Notes under the pieces: generated by a model
Told to the model about the DNA's origin: nothing
Databases searched by the model: none
What the model saw: only the letters and a program-made list of their open reading frames with translations
DNA from: Stomoxys calcitrans
Taxonomy: Eukaryota > Arthropoda > Insecta > Diptera > Muscidae
Direction of reading: 5' to 3'
Assembly: GCF_963082655.1 (NCBI RefSeq)
Contig: NC_081556.1
Location: forward strand, 154,566,559 to 154,630,558
DNA: 64,000 nucleotides
Program-made: the position numbers and the translations under genes
Shown here: positions 1 to 11,219 of the stretch, piece after piece
How the letters are laid out: each line of letters starts with the position of its first letter
How positions within the stretch are numbered: position 1 is the stretch's first letter

Positions 1-102
1 GTTTACCATCTTCCTCGGGAGCGATAAAGTTTATTGAAGCCTTTATGAAATGACCATTGAAGCTTCAGGAAGTAATTTTGCAACAGAATTATTTAAAAAC
101 CA
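1..102. other. Unrecognised AT-rich edge sequence
   Basis: No repeat or coding similarity recognised. It ends where the HINE-II 3' end begins. Confidence 0.4.
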
Positions 103-1098
103 GTAAGAAAAGACAAAAGTCGGGCGGAACCGACTATATAATACCCTACACCTACCTTACAATTATAAATTCGGCCAATATATAAATATATATGTATATG
201 AGAGCTATATCAAAATCGGAACCGACTTTAAAAAAGATCGGTTGAAAATTGTTGTTACTACGGCTATATAAATGCAAATCCGGCGATAAATATATATGGA
301 TGCTACATCCAAATTTAAATCGATTTTCATGAAATCTCGCAAAAAGTAACAAAGCTGTCCATGCCGAATTTTGTGCAGATCGGTTGAAAATTGTAGCTAC
401 TACGGCCATTTGAGTGCAAATCGGGCGATACATATATATGAGAGCTATATCTAAATCTGAACCGATTTTGATGAAATCTTGCACATATATTAAGATCAGT
501 ATCAAAGTAATCCGTGCCAAATTCTATGCAGATCGGTTGAAAATTATAGCTACTACGGCCATTTAAGTGCAAATCGGGTGACAGATATATATGGGAGCTA
601 TATCTAAATCTGAACCGATTTTGATGAAATTTTGCGAAATCAGTAACAAAACATTCCATGCCAAATTTTGTGCAGATCGGTTTAAAATTGTAGCTACTAC
701 GGCCATTTGAGTGCAAATCGGGCGATACATATATGTTGCCCAAAAAGTAATTGCGGATTTTTCATATAGTCGGCGTTGACAAATTTTTTCACAGCTTGTG
801 ACTCTGTAATTGCATTCTTTCTTCTGTCAGTTACCAGCTGTTACTTTTAGCTTGCTGCTTTAGAAAAAAAGTGTAAAAAAAGTATATATGATTAAAGTTT
901 TATTAAAAATGCATTTACTTTCTTTTAAAAAATCCGCAATTACTTTTTGGGCAACCCAATATATGGGAGCTATATTTAAATCTGAACCGATTTTGATGAA
1001 ATCTTGCACATACATTAAGATCAGTAACAAAATAATCCGTGGCAAATTCTGTGCAGATCGGTTGAAAATTATAGCTACTACGGCCATTTAAACGCTAA
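103..1098 (-). mobile_element. HINE-II copy (DINE-1-like, second subfamily), interrupted by a MITE
   Basis: Read on the minus strand, the element ends at 103-170 with the HINE-II terminus: a subterminal repeat GGTGTAGGGTAT, a hairpin with stem GTCGG/CCGAC, then CTTTTGTCTTTTCTTACTGG. The body is made of repeats containing GGGAGCTATATC and AACCGATTTTGATGAAAT (for example near 203, 300, 443, 596 and 968); the step from 443 to 596 is 153 bp. A MITE sits at 734-960. The 5' end runs into a SINE near 1098. No protein is encoded: the open frame at 327-743 is a by-product of a repeat length divisible by 3. Assignment to Helentron-derived HINEs rests on resemblance to DINE-1 and is inference. Confidence 0.7.
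734..960 (+). mobile_element. MITE-W, mariner-type MITE, copy 1
   Basis: The ends are inverted copies of TGGGTTGCCCAAAAAGTAAT, followed inward by TGCGGATTTTT. The left end here has lost the first bases (reads ATGTTGCCC). The length is about 230 bp and the target is TA. The inner half carries CTGTCAGTTAYCAGCTG. The terminal sequence resembles the mellifera subfamily of mariner elements. It interrupts the HINE-II body. No transposase is encoded. Confidence 0.8.
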
Positions 1099-1104
1099 TC
1101 GCCA

Positions 1105-1372
1105 GGGCGCAAATTCTGGCGGAACCCCCAGAAAAAATTTTCAATGGTGGTTTTCCCTCCTAATGCCCTACCAACATTTGTGAGGTACTATGCCATGTAA
1201 AAACTTCTCTCCAAATAGGTGTCGCACTGCGGCACGCCGTTCGGATTCGGCTATAAAAAGGAGGCTCCTTATCATTGAGCTTAAACTTGAATCGAACTGC
1301 AATCATTGATGTGTAAAAAGTTTGCCCTTTGTCCTTAGTGGAATGTTTATGTGCAAAATTTGCAATTTTGGT
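1105..1372 (+). mobile_element. SINE-A copy, tRNA head lost
   Basis: It matches the SINE-A body (full copy at 30243-30568): CTCCTAATGC, TTTGTGAGGTACTATGCCAT, GTGTCGCACTGCGGCACGCC, TTATCATTGAGCTTAAACTT, and the tail TTAGTGGAATGTTTATG followed by AAAATTTGCA. The A box is absent and the B-box region is degraded (CAAATTCTGGCGG). Confidence 0.8.
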
Positions 1373-2890
1373 TGCTTCCTTTAATTCTTAATTTTAATTA
1401 TTTTTTATGATTTACTATTTTTTATTTTTTTAAATTTTATTTACAAGTGAGTTTCGATCCCGTCTTTTATTCCCCTATGGCATGTGGGTGAGACCTTCAC
1501 AAACATATTCCAAGGCTTGCAAAATGGTCGTGGTTTCTCAGAAATGCATTCGTACGTAAATGTTTTGGGCATTCTGATAATGGTCATTATGACATTAAGT
1601 AGACAGACACAGATACGCAGAAAATATCGTCAAAGTTTGCTTGCATTTGTGGTTGCATAATGCACCGTAAAGATTTCACAACGACAAAGTCAGTTCGAAT
1701 GGGGACAAAAGCCACAAAGGACATGACGAAAAGTAATGACAACAACAACATGGACGCTGAAATGTGATGGGTCAAATTTTTGGCATTTTGTGGAAAATGT
1801 CGAAGATGTGACATAAAGTGCAGCTGCATCAGCAGTATGTGCTGATAAAAATCGCAACGAATATAAAGACAGCATTTAATGAGTATTCTCCCGCAGTGAA
1901 AAGGAAGTCGGTGGGAAGATCTTAAATATTTATTTCATTGTGTAAGCCAACGGTCAAGTAGTGGGCACTTTGTGAAGTGACCAACAATGTAGCCGATGGT
2001 GTTTAAGTAATCGAAAAAAAAGTTTTTAAACTTGTTTGCCAATTATGTATACATAAAAAGTTAATTAGAATACAAAATTGAACACGAGAGTACTGAAAAA
2101 CAGGCCTTTACCTTGGTTGAAAGTTTTGCTAACATGGTGTGTTGTCTTTAAACGATCCATCTGTGTCGGTCGAATTCTTTTCTGCAATATTAATTCTCAT
2201 GTAAAAATGACTCTACTCTATCTCTCTCTCTCCCCTTTGAAAGAAAAACACCTAATTATATGAAATTTAAAATTTATTGCCTATTTTAATTACTTTTTGA
2301 TTTTATTAGAGAGCTACAATATTAGCATTTGAGGTCTTTGATTAAACAAAATTGTAAAATTTATTTGTGTATCGTTTACACTATTTTTTATTATTTTTTT
2401 GCCCATAGGGAATAATCAATTAGTCTACACCTCCCCGGGGGTGCGTGCAGTAAATTGATATGGTGCCCCTTTTTTTTCTTTTTGTTAAGCAAACAATTTG
2501 CTGACATTTGGTATTCTAATTGTATGGGCAATAAATGTAGCTCCAGGCGCGGAAGAAAATTCTGCTTTTATGTACAAAAACTGAGATGTAAATGAGCAGA
2601 GTTTCTTACAATGACATACTAATGGTTGATGAAGTTAGAAGCCCATGGGGTGGCTTGGCTTTGTATGGCTTTGATTGTTTTAGCTATTTAGGAAAAGATG
2701 TAGTCAGATCCGTCTCTCATTTTGGGGAGACAGAAGAACATAATTAAGAGTTCGTAAAGAAGTATTGAAAAACAGAATGAATTCGCTGGGAGGGTTTAGG
2801 GTCATTAACGTTTGGGTGTTTGATATACTCTATTCTTAAAAGTCTTTATTTCTGCCGGATATTGTCATGATGTCCAATTTGGGGGTTTTT
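1373..2890. other. AT-rich non-coding stretch, nothing recognised
   Basis: No coding frame with protein-like character and no known repeat. There is a TC-rich run at 2216-2236 and a short GC run (CCTCCCCGGGGGTGC) near 2432-2446. Probably intronic or intergenic. Confidence 0.4.
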
Positions 2891-3155
2891 CCGGGGTTGA
2901 GGTGGTCCCCTAGAAACTTGGCCCTGAAAAAAAATATCAGCATTGTGCTCAAATACCATTTATTTAAGCCCCATATTGCCATTGGTTTAAGAGGACCTTA
3001 TGAGATGATGCATCCTCATACATTTCGCCTCATGCCTCATCTCATAAAGTCCCCTTAAACCAATGGCAATATGGGGTTTAAATAAATGGTATTTGAGCAC
3101 GATGCTGATATTTTTTTCAGGGCTAAGTTTATAGGGGACCACCTCACACCCGAAA
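2891..3155. repeat. Long imperfect inverted repeat in family III sequence
   Basis: The left arm, about 2891-3011, pairs with the right arm, about 3034-3155, around a spacer of about 22 bp. Both arms carry GAGGTGGTCCCCTA, AATATCAGCAT, TGCTCAAATACCATTTATTT and GCCATTGGTTTAAG. There are only scattered mismatches and one A-run indel. The arms resemble family III modules. Confidence 0.85.
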
Positions 3156-3179
3156 AAAAACACCTGTGACGCTGAAGAC

Positions 3180-3392
3180 GTTCGAACATCGGACAAAGCG
3201 GTGGTTGGCGACATTTGTGAGGTACAACGCCATGCATGGTCATTTAAAACATTTTCCCCAAAGAAGTGTCGCACTGCGGGGCGCCGTTCGGACTCGGCTA
3301 TAAAAAGGTCCCTTATCATTGAGTTTAAACTTGAATCGGAAAGCACTCATTGATATGTGAGAAGTTCGACTCTGCTCGATTCCTAGTGTTTT
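3180..3392 (+). mobile_element. SINE-A fragment
   Basis: It contains the SINE-A landmarks GGCGACATTTGTGAGGTAC, GTGTCGCACTGCGG, CGCCGTTCGGACTCGGCTAT and TCATTGATATGTGAGAAGTT. The tRNA head is not recognisable and the tail is degraded (GACTCTGCTCGATTCCTAG). Confidence 0.75.
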
Positions 3393-5110
3393 TAAAAAAG
3401 TACTTGGCCCCAATTTTTAAACCCATGTTCGTTTTCCGGTCTACAATACCTTTCATTTGATATCCTTGTTGTGCCCATCGGACCACTTTAGGATATAGGT
3501 GGCGTTTTTGGGGTAAGAGGGAGGTTCCGCCTCCGCTCGATATCTAAAAAATATATTGGCCATGTTTCCTTCCAGCCAAACGTACACAATCAAAAATCAG
3601 ATCGAAGTATAGGGGGTCACGCCACCCCTCAAAAATGCCACTAGACCCATAGTGACTATATGATACTTGGCTGAACCGATTTTCTTAAAATGTTCATGAA
3701 CATTTTAAGAAAATCGGTTCAGCCAAGTATCATATAGTCACTATGGGTCTAGTGGCATTTTTGAGGGGTGGCGTGACCCCCTATACTTCGATCTGATTTT
3801 GTATGCCAGATTCAAAATCCACTCCCGAATACCTTACATTTGAGCCCCATATTGAAAGTAACATCCAATATGTCTGTTTGGGAGAGTTTTGGGGTTGAGA
3901 CGGCCCGATGGATACTTAGACTTAAATTTTAATACCATATTCGTATTCTACTCTCCAATACCTTTGATATCTACATTATATCGATCGGTCCACTTTTGAT
4001 TTTGGGTTGTGTTTTTGGCATAAGTCCGTCCCCGGCCGATATCGAAAAATTATATAGCCTATGTTTCCTTCCAGACCACCCTATACAATTTGTGAAAATT
4101 TCGAGAAAATCGGTTCTGCCGTTTTTCAGTCTATACGGAACAAGCAAACCGAGTCCCATATATCCGTGATTGGCTAATGTGCTCATTTTAGGCATTTTTG
4201 TGGGGGTGAGGTGACCTCCTATACTTCGACATGAATTTGTATGGCAGATTCGTTATATACTCCCCCATGCTTTTCATTTGACACCCATATTGTCATTATC
4301 TGTCCACTTTTGATTTGGGGGGGTGTTTTTTGGGTTAACGGGGGAAGGTCCTCACCCTTCCGTTATAAACAAATTATAACGCAAATTCCTACTTCGTGAC
4401 CATATTCGTAATCTACTCCCGAATACCTTTTATTTGAGTTAAAATAATAAACCTATTTTAAGAGGTTTTGGGGCTGGGGCGGCCGCCCCAGGACTTGGAC
4501 CCATATTCTATTATGAAATTCGCACTCTACTCTTGAATACCCATGTTGTCCCGATCGGTCCACTTTTTCTGTTTAGGGGTGGTTTGGAAGGGGCGGCCTC
4601 CTAAACACTTGGTCCCACATTTGGACATCAGATTCGTATTCTACACTCAAATACCTTTTATCTAATCCCCACATTGCCATTGTCAGTAAAAAAGTTCTGT
4701 TTGGGATTTGTTTTGTAGAAGGGATGGACCCCCAGAAACTTGGTTCCACATTTGAATGTCAGATTCGCATTCCACTCGCAAATACCTATCATTTCAGTCC
4801 CATATTGTCATGGTCGGTAAATATGTCCGATTAAGGGGTGTTCTGGGGGTTGGTGGGGTCTCCCTAACACTTTGTCCGACAATTGGATATCAGATACGCT
4901 ATCTTATCCTAAATACCTTTTATTTGAGTCCCATATTGTCGTGATTGGTCTAAATATAAATTTGGTAGGTTTTAGGGTGGGGCCTAGGTACCCCATCCGA
5001 AATTTGGACACGAAATTTTTATTTTTAGGGTATTACAAGAGAGCACACGAAATTTCGTTTAAATCGCACCACCCATCACCGAGATCTGGCGTTTCTGCAA
5101 ATTAGGGTAA
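3393..5110 (-). mobile_element. Family III repeat (Helitron-like candidate), minus orientation
   Basis: It is a degenerate tandem of modules containing CATTTGAGCCCCATATTG, GATCGGTCCACTTTTGA and GTTTTGGGG runs. At 4085-4150 lies the family's 5' end in reverse: GAAAATCGGTTCTGCCG, then CAGTCTATACGGAACAAGCA. In the plus-oriented copy (8858-11219) the family ends in CTAG followed by T, hence the Helitron-like label, which is inference. A perfect palindrome occupies 3593-3800. No coding sequence. Confidence 0.6.
3593..3800. repeat. Perfect 208-bp palindrome without spacer
   Basis: Base-by-base pairing about the centre 3696/3697 holds for the full 104-bp arms. The first mismatch outward is A at 3592 against G at 3801. 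The centre reads AAAATGTTCATGAACATTTT. The arms are family III sequence (ATACTTGGCTGAACCGATTT, TAGACCCATAGTGACTATAT). Confidence 0.97.
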
Positions 5111-5149
5111 AGGGGAGGGTCCGCCTTCCCTTCAGATATCAAAGAATGT

Positions 5150-6394
5150 AGTATCCTATTTTTACCACGGGATTATTATGCAACATTTCGAAATAATCGA
5201 TCTAGCCATGTCCGTCTGTCTGTCGAAAGCACGATAACTTTCGATGGAGTAAAGCTAGCAGCTTGAAATTTTGCACAAATATATCTTGTTAGTGTAGGTC
5301 AGTTGGGATTGTAAATGGGCCATATCGGTCCATGTTTTGATATAGCTGCCATATAAACCGATCTTGGGTCTTGACTTCTTGATCCTCTACAGGGTGCAAT
5401 TCTTATCCGATTGGAATGAAATTTTGCACGACGTGTTTTTGTTATGATATCCAACAACTGTGCTAAGTATGGTCTGAATCGGTCAATAACCTGATATAGC
5501 TGCCATATAAACCGATCTTGGGTCTTGACTTCTTGAGCCTCTAGAGGGCGCAATTCGTATCCGATTGGAATGAAATTTTGCATGACGTGTTTCGCTGTGA
5601 CTTCCAACAACTGTGCTAAGTTACATTCAAATCGATTAATGACCTGATATAGCTGCCATATAAATTGATCTTGGGTCTTGACTTCTTGAGCCACTAGAGG
5701 TCGCAATTCTTATTCGATTTGAATAAAATTTTGCACTAAGTATTTTGTTATGATATCCAACAACTGTGCCAAGTATGGTTTAAATCGGTTCATAACCTGT
5801 TATAGCTGTCATATAAACAGATCTGGGGACTTGACTTCTTGAGCCACTAGAGGGCGCAATTCTTATCCGATTTGGCTGAAATTTTTAATGGCGTGTTTTG
5901 TTATGATATCCAACAACTGTGCCAAGTATGGTTCAAATCGGTCCATAACCTGATATAGCTGCCATATAAACCGATCTGGGATCTTGACTTCTTGAGCCTC
6001 TAGAGGTTGCAATTCTTATCCGATTTGCCTGAAATTTTGTACGACGGATCTTCTCATTACCATCAACATACGTGTTTATTATGGTCCGAATCGGTCTGTA
6101 GCCTGATACAACTCCCATAAAACCGATCTCCCGATTTTACTTCTTGAGCCCCTAAAGGGCGTAACTCTTATCCAAATTGGCTGAAAATAACTTCTACTAT
6201 GGTCTGCAACATTCTATTCGATTATGGCCCGAATCGGACCATAACTTGATGTAACTCAAATATCATAGCAATTCTTATTCAATATCCATTGTTTGCATAA
6301 AAAGAGATACCGGGCAAAGAACTCGACAAATGCAATCCATGGTGGAGGGTATATAAGATTCGGCCCGGCCGAACTGAGGACCCCTTTACTTGTT
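5150..6394 (+). mobile_element. HINE-I copy with six 153-bp modules
   Basis: The 5' end is degenerate. The GTCY core lies at 5208-5225, then AAAGCACGATAACTTTCGAT and TTGAAATTTTGCACAAATA. The motif TATAGCTGCCATATAAACCG or its variants begins at 5341, 5495, 5648, 5801, 5954 and 6107, that is every 153-154 bp. The 3' end has GGTGGAGGGTATATAAGATT, the hairpin TTCGGCCCGGCCGAA and a TTTACTTGTTT end. The long minus-strand frame at 5299-5706 is a product of the repeat and not a gene. Confidence 0.85.
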
Positions 6395-6454
6395 TAATTT
6401 TGTCACCGAACTCAGTAGAAACTTTTGATAGACATCCGCTTTTTCTAGAAAATT

Positions 6455-6590
6455 TAGTCGAGAATTAATCACTTAGACACCAAATAGTCCATTGTGATAC
6501 CACATCAGTAATAGACCAAAGCTGCTGGTGTTAACCGAACCCTCAACTTCCTCCAGGGTAATCCGAGCACGCTACCAACTCAGGCTTCAA
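6455..6590 (-). mobile_element. SINE-B, tRNA-derived with a LINE-like tail
   Basis: On the minus strand the head reads TGAGTTGGTAGCGTGCTCGG (A-box-like), followed by a B-box-like GGGTTCGGTTAACACC. The tail reads TGTGGTATCACAATGGAC, then GTCTAAGTGA. That tail matches the 3' end of the LINE fragment at 29540-29920, which reads GCGGTATCACAATGGACGAA. The fragment lies just downstream of a HINE-I 3' end. Confidence 0.65.
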
Positions 6591-6594
6591 ATTT

Positions 6595-8772
6595 TTTATT
6601 GAAAAATATGGAAATCGACTTTTAAGAAAATATCATCACAATTTCTTCGTAACCTTTTTGCAGAAAAAAAACTTAATTTTCCATTTATATTATTAAAGAA
6701 CAATTTGTCATTTGCAATGCCAATTAAATTTGTAAATTTTTAATAATACTTAAATCTGCCAAGGAGGGAGTACTACAAGTTTAAATTGAATTCCAGTTAC
6801 AACAATTTTAAGAAATCCTTTGCCTCAAAGGATTTCATACGAATTAAAATGTAGCACATTCATGTCTTGCAGAGATTTACATACATACATGCCCGGCGGA
6901 TATTTCAATTGAAAGTTGATGAACGTTTGTAGCCTTTGCCGAGATGTTTGCATTTTCCTCAATGGGAGAAAGCTCAGCACTGGCTTTTGGCTATAAACTT
7001 CATCAATATTCAAAGTGGTTTTTATATTTGCCGAACTTGGCAGCATAAAATGTGTAAAGGCTTCAGCTCATATGGACTTCCGAAACAGCTGGGTATTGGA
7101 AAGAGGGAAAAGTTAATCCTTTAGTCTATTGAGAACTTTTGAGTATTGCTATACTCCCCTTAGCCTGTAGTCCTTGTTTGTAATAAAATATCCTGGAAAT
7201 TTAATTTCATTTTTAAATACCCTTTACAAAGAGGGAAACTTTAAACTTTTGAACATCTTTGCAGCGTAAATTTGGATATAGTTAAGAAAGGCCATTTTCT
7301 AGCCCCGTTGGTTATTCAACACCACCACCATGTATCCAAGGTTCAATGTTATTTCATGGGCACTTAAGTCGTGGTCACCATAACACCATTGTGGCGCAAC
7401 GCCATTGTGTTGACCCCTTTTGGTTGCGAAGGGATGGCAGGCCATGCCATAGTATCTATCCTTCCCCCTGGTCTCCTTCCAATATCGACGATGGCAACCG
7501 CAACCACTTTCTACGCGCGGCCAACTGTTCAACCGCTACCATCACCATCAGCTCGAACTCTTGGTAACATGGATACATAAACATATGTCACATTCATTGT
7601 TGTATTGACCAAAGTGGAACATATGTTCTGTTCTCGACATTTCATGAAATTTGAGTTGCCTGTCAATCCCCAAGGACTCCAAGGCTATGGCCTGGTTAGC
7701 AGACGCGGACGCCTGGGGGTTGGAGAAAAGCGGCTCTTTGACCTCTTTCTCGTTGCCCTTCCCTCAGTATTGTGTTGGAGGTGGCAATAAGAGCCCGTTA
7801 GTGTAAGTACTTGTCGTTAGTTTCTTGGTTTTTTTTTGTTTTTATATAAGAATGACCTAAATATAAACTAAATATGAAATATTATCCTTTGAGATTCATG
7901 AACGCATTATCAGTGCCTGTGGGTGAGTATGTGGATAGATGGGTACTATTACCCTATTACAATGGCTTTGACATTTCGCTGGCTTGGAATGCCTTGCTGC
8001 TCTTTCGTTATCCTTTCCATTTTATGGGGTCTTTTATTGAGTCATTTGCTTAAAACTTTCCCATAACAAATAGACGTAATAGTTGGCCATTTATTCTGAA
8101 AAAACAAAGTCATCATGTCACCATGCTAGGAGTCGGGAAAAAAGAAGAAGAAACAGTCAAATGCGTTCTAAAGTTAAGAAGCTTGTGGCCATCATTTCAA
8201 ACTGTGCCACTAACCAAACATCCATGTGGCAGGACAATAAATTGTGTGAAATCTGCAAGTGCGAACATATGCCAAGGACATGTGGCTAACTGACACGAGG
8301 CGGTTCGAGATGGATACGAGGGATGTTTTGGAAATTCTGCGGGTTTGGAAATATTTGGTTCAAGCTTTGTCCACCAGGCCTAAAGGAGGCAAAATTTATA
8401 CACTTGTTGACGACATAAAAACTTAAAACTATCTGAAGATTATAGAAAAATGTTCAAATATCTAACTTTAAAATTTGTAATGATATTTTGGTAGAAATAA
8501 AGGTTCCTTAATTTGGAACTCATGGATAAATGTAGTTAAAATTTATATAAATCCTATGACATCGCTGTGGTATAAAGTGTTATAAGATGAAAGTAACCTA
8601 GAAAATTGATAATCTCTGCTGCAGACGAGATGCCAGCTTGATTGGTTCACTCATGCTAGGGTATTGGCTTCGATTCTTACAGCGGCTTTGTCCTTTTGCT
8701 GCACAAAATCTTACTGTGCTTTAGCCAATCGAGCCTGATTGCTTTGAGCTACTGTAGCTAACCATAGGGTGA
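6595..8772. other. Unique AT-rich stretch with a GC-richer island at 7300-7580
   Basis: No recognised repeat. The 7300-7580 interval is clearly less AT-rich than its surroundings and is open in three overlapping frames of 69-77 codons on both strands. None of these resembles a known domain, so no gene is called. The short frames at 7605-7790 and 8083-8289 are also unsupported. Confidence 0.35.
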
Positions 8773-8845
8773 GGGTATACTGAGTTGGTCATTCTGTTTG
8801 TAACACTTCGAAATATTCACATGAGACCCAATCTTATACCTAAAA
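8773..8845 (+). mobile_element. HINE-I 5' end fragment
   Basis: It matches the HINE-I leader: ATAGGGTGAGGGTATACT, TTGGTCATTCTGTTTGTAAC, CTTCGAAATATTCAC. It is cut off where family III begins. Confidence 0.65.
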
Positions 8846-8857
8846 TTGAATTTGTGT

Positions 8858-11219
8858 TTGTTTGTTTGTTCCGTATAGTCTCAAAAACGGCTGAACCGAT
8901 TACCTTGAAATTTTCACAGATTGTGTAGGTTGGTCTGGAAGGAAACATAGGCTATATAATTTTTTGATATCGGAAGGGGGCGGACCCCCCTTACCCCAAA
9001 AGTACTACCCAAAAATATGGGACTCAAATGAAAGGTATTCAGAAGTAGAGTACGAATTTCATACTACAAATTGGGTCTAAGTAACTGGGGGGCCACCCCA
9101 ATCCCAAAACATACTAAAATAGGTTTTTTTTGACGACCATGACAATATGGGACTCAAATGAAAGGTATTCGTGAGTAGATTACGAATATGGTCACGAAGG
9201 AGAAATAGGTTTTATAATTTGTTGATTTCGAAATGGGGCGGACCCTCCCCCTTTACCCAAAAACACCACCCAAAATCAAAAGTAGACCGATCGGGACAAT
9301 ATGGGTATGAAATGAAAGGTGTTGGAAAATAGAATACGAATATGGTATTAAAATTTGGGTCTAAGTACCCATCGGTCCGCCCAAACCACAAAATTCCACC
9401 AAACAGACATATTGGGCGTTCTGTGTAGGCCTCAAATGAAAGGTATTCGGAAGTAGATTACGAATATGGCATACAAAATCAGATCGAAATATAGGACATA
9501 ACCCTACACCCCAAAATTGCCTTAAATGGACATATAACCCATCATGACTATATGGGACTCGGTGTTTTTGTTTCTTCCGTAGAATCAGAAACGGCTGAAC
9601 CGATTTTCTTAAAATTTTCACAGATTGTGTAAGTTTGTCTGGAAGGAAACATAAGCTATATAATTTTACGATATCGAATGGGGGCGATCCTCCCCCCCCC
9701 CCCCCAACCCAAACAACTCCATCCAAAATCGAATGAGTATCAAATGAATATCGTATTAAAATGTGTGTCCAAGTACACATCGGGCCTCCCCAACCCAAAA
9801 ACTCCTCTAATCAAATATATTCGACGTTCATGTCAATATGGGCCTCAAATGAAGAGTATTCGACAGGAGATTACAAATATGGCACAAGAAATTAGGTTCA
9901 AATAATGGGAGGTCGCCCACCCCCAAGTACCCCCAAATGGGCATATTAGCAGACCATGTCTGTATGGGACACAAATGAAAGGTATTTTGGAGTAGATTGC
10001 AAATAAGACATTAAAATTTGTGTTCAAGTCTAGATGGCGCTTTTCTTTTAAAAAAATTAGCCAAATAGCTTGATTGACCCATTATGACAATATGGGACTC
10101 AAATGAAAGGTATTTGAGACTAGAAAACGAACTTGATATCCAATTTTGGAGGCAAGTATTTGGGGGTACGCCCTTAGCGCCCTCTTAACTGAACTTAATT
10201 TCCGATTATGGCAATATGGAGCTCAAATCAACAGTATTTGGGAGTAAAGAACGAATTTAATGTCTATTTTCAGGGAAAAGTGCCGGTGGCCGCCCCCGTC
10301 CCAAAACACCCTCCATACATTTTATATTTTCTGACCATGGCAATATGGGGCTCACATTAAATGGATTTGGGAGTGCCGCACGAATTTGATGTCCATATTT
10401 AAGTCGAAATGTCTAAGTGCCATCCCTCTCCCAAAAAGTACTTCTCATTACCCAAATTTTCAAAACCACCAGATTTCGGAGATTGGTAATGGGATTCGTT
10501 CGAAATTTTGTTTGCACTCTCACAGTCAAAACAAAACATGGGTTCTATTGTTGGGGTCCGGTGCCTCGAGGGCCGTCCCAAACCCGTCAAATGGGTATAT
10601 AGACCAATCACGACAATCTAAAGTTCAAACGAAAGGTGCTTGAGAGAAAAAAAAAGAATTTGGTATCCAATTGAAGAGCAATGTGCCTGCCCCACCTGCT
10701 AATGGGGCTAATATAAAATGTATTTGAAAGTAGAGTACAAAGCGTATAATTACAAAAACGGCCAATTGTCTCTCTAAACCGGAAATATTTACTAATACGA
10801 TAATATAGGACTCAAAAAAAAAATGTATTTGGGAGTGTACTAAAAATTTTATCAGAAACCGAGAAGGGGCACACTCCTCACACATCAATGAAAGCTTTTC
10901 GATTAAAGCACAAACACAATGATAAGGGACTTATATTTATAGCCGAGTCCGAATAGCGTGCCGCAGTGCGACATCCCTTTGAGGAGAATTTTTACATGAC
11001 TATACATGGAAAATGTCGGCAGCTTAAGAGGGGATCAGCACTGCTTTAAATTTTGTCCGATGTTTTCGGCAGGATTTGAACGCAGACGTCCGTCGTTATA
11101 GGCGGACATAGGCTACAGTGGCACGAATTCGATATACACATCCAAGGCGAAGTGTCTCAACCCTAAAATGATATTAGAGAGTTAAGGAAGGCACAGCGGA
11201 GCGGGCCCGGTTCGGCTAG
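8858..11219 (+). mobile_element. Family III, longest copy, with CTAG-T terminus
   Basis: It starts with TTTGTTTGTTTGTTCCGTAT and AACGGCTGAACCGATTAC, then TTGAAATTTTCACAGATTGT. Many modules follow with ATATGGGACTCAAATGAAAGG-type motifs and pyrimidine-rich CCACCCCAA blocks. It ends GCGGAGCGGGCCCGG then TTCGGCTAG at 11219, followed by T. A CTRR end followed by T is the classical Helitron 3' terminus, and the CGGGCCCG palindrome lies just inside. The hairpin is short, so Helitron affiliation is tentative. The 5' part is repeated in part at about 9540-9660. It carries a SINE-A at 10877-11124. Confidence 0.55.
10877..11124 (-). mobile_element. SINE-A copy, minus strand
   Basis: The reverse complement shows the head remnant GTAGCCTATGTCCGCCTATA, a degraded B box, the CCCCTCTTAAGCTGCC body and GTGCCGCAGTGCGAC-type sequence. 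The 3' tail is missing. It is inserted in family III. Confidence 0.7.

Noticed and set aside
327..743. Repeat-like 138-codon frame with recurring SSHIYLSPDLH
   Set aside because: Product of HINE-II modules near 153 bp, a multiple of 3. The same effect gives the frames at 5299-5706, 23768-24172 and 44010-44291.
9361..9798. 145-codon minus-strand frame rich in Gly and Pro
   Set aside because: It lies within family III modules and includes a C/G homopolymer. Related modules elsewhere do not conserve the frame.
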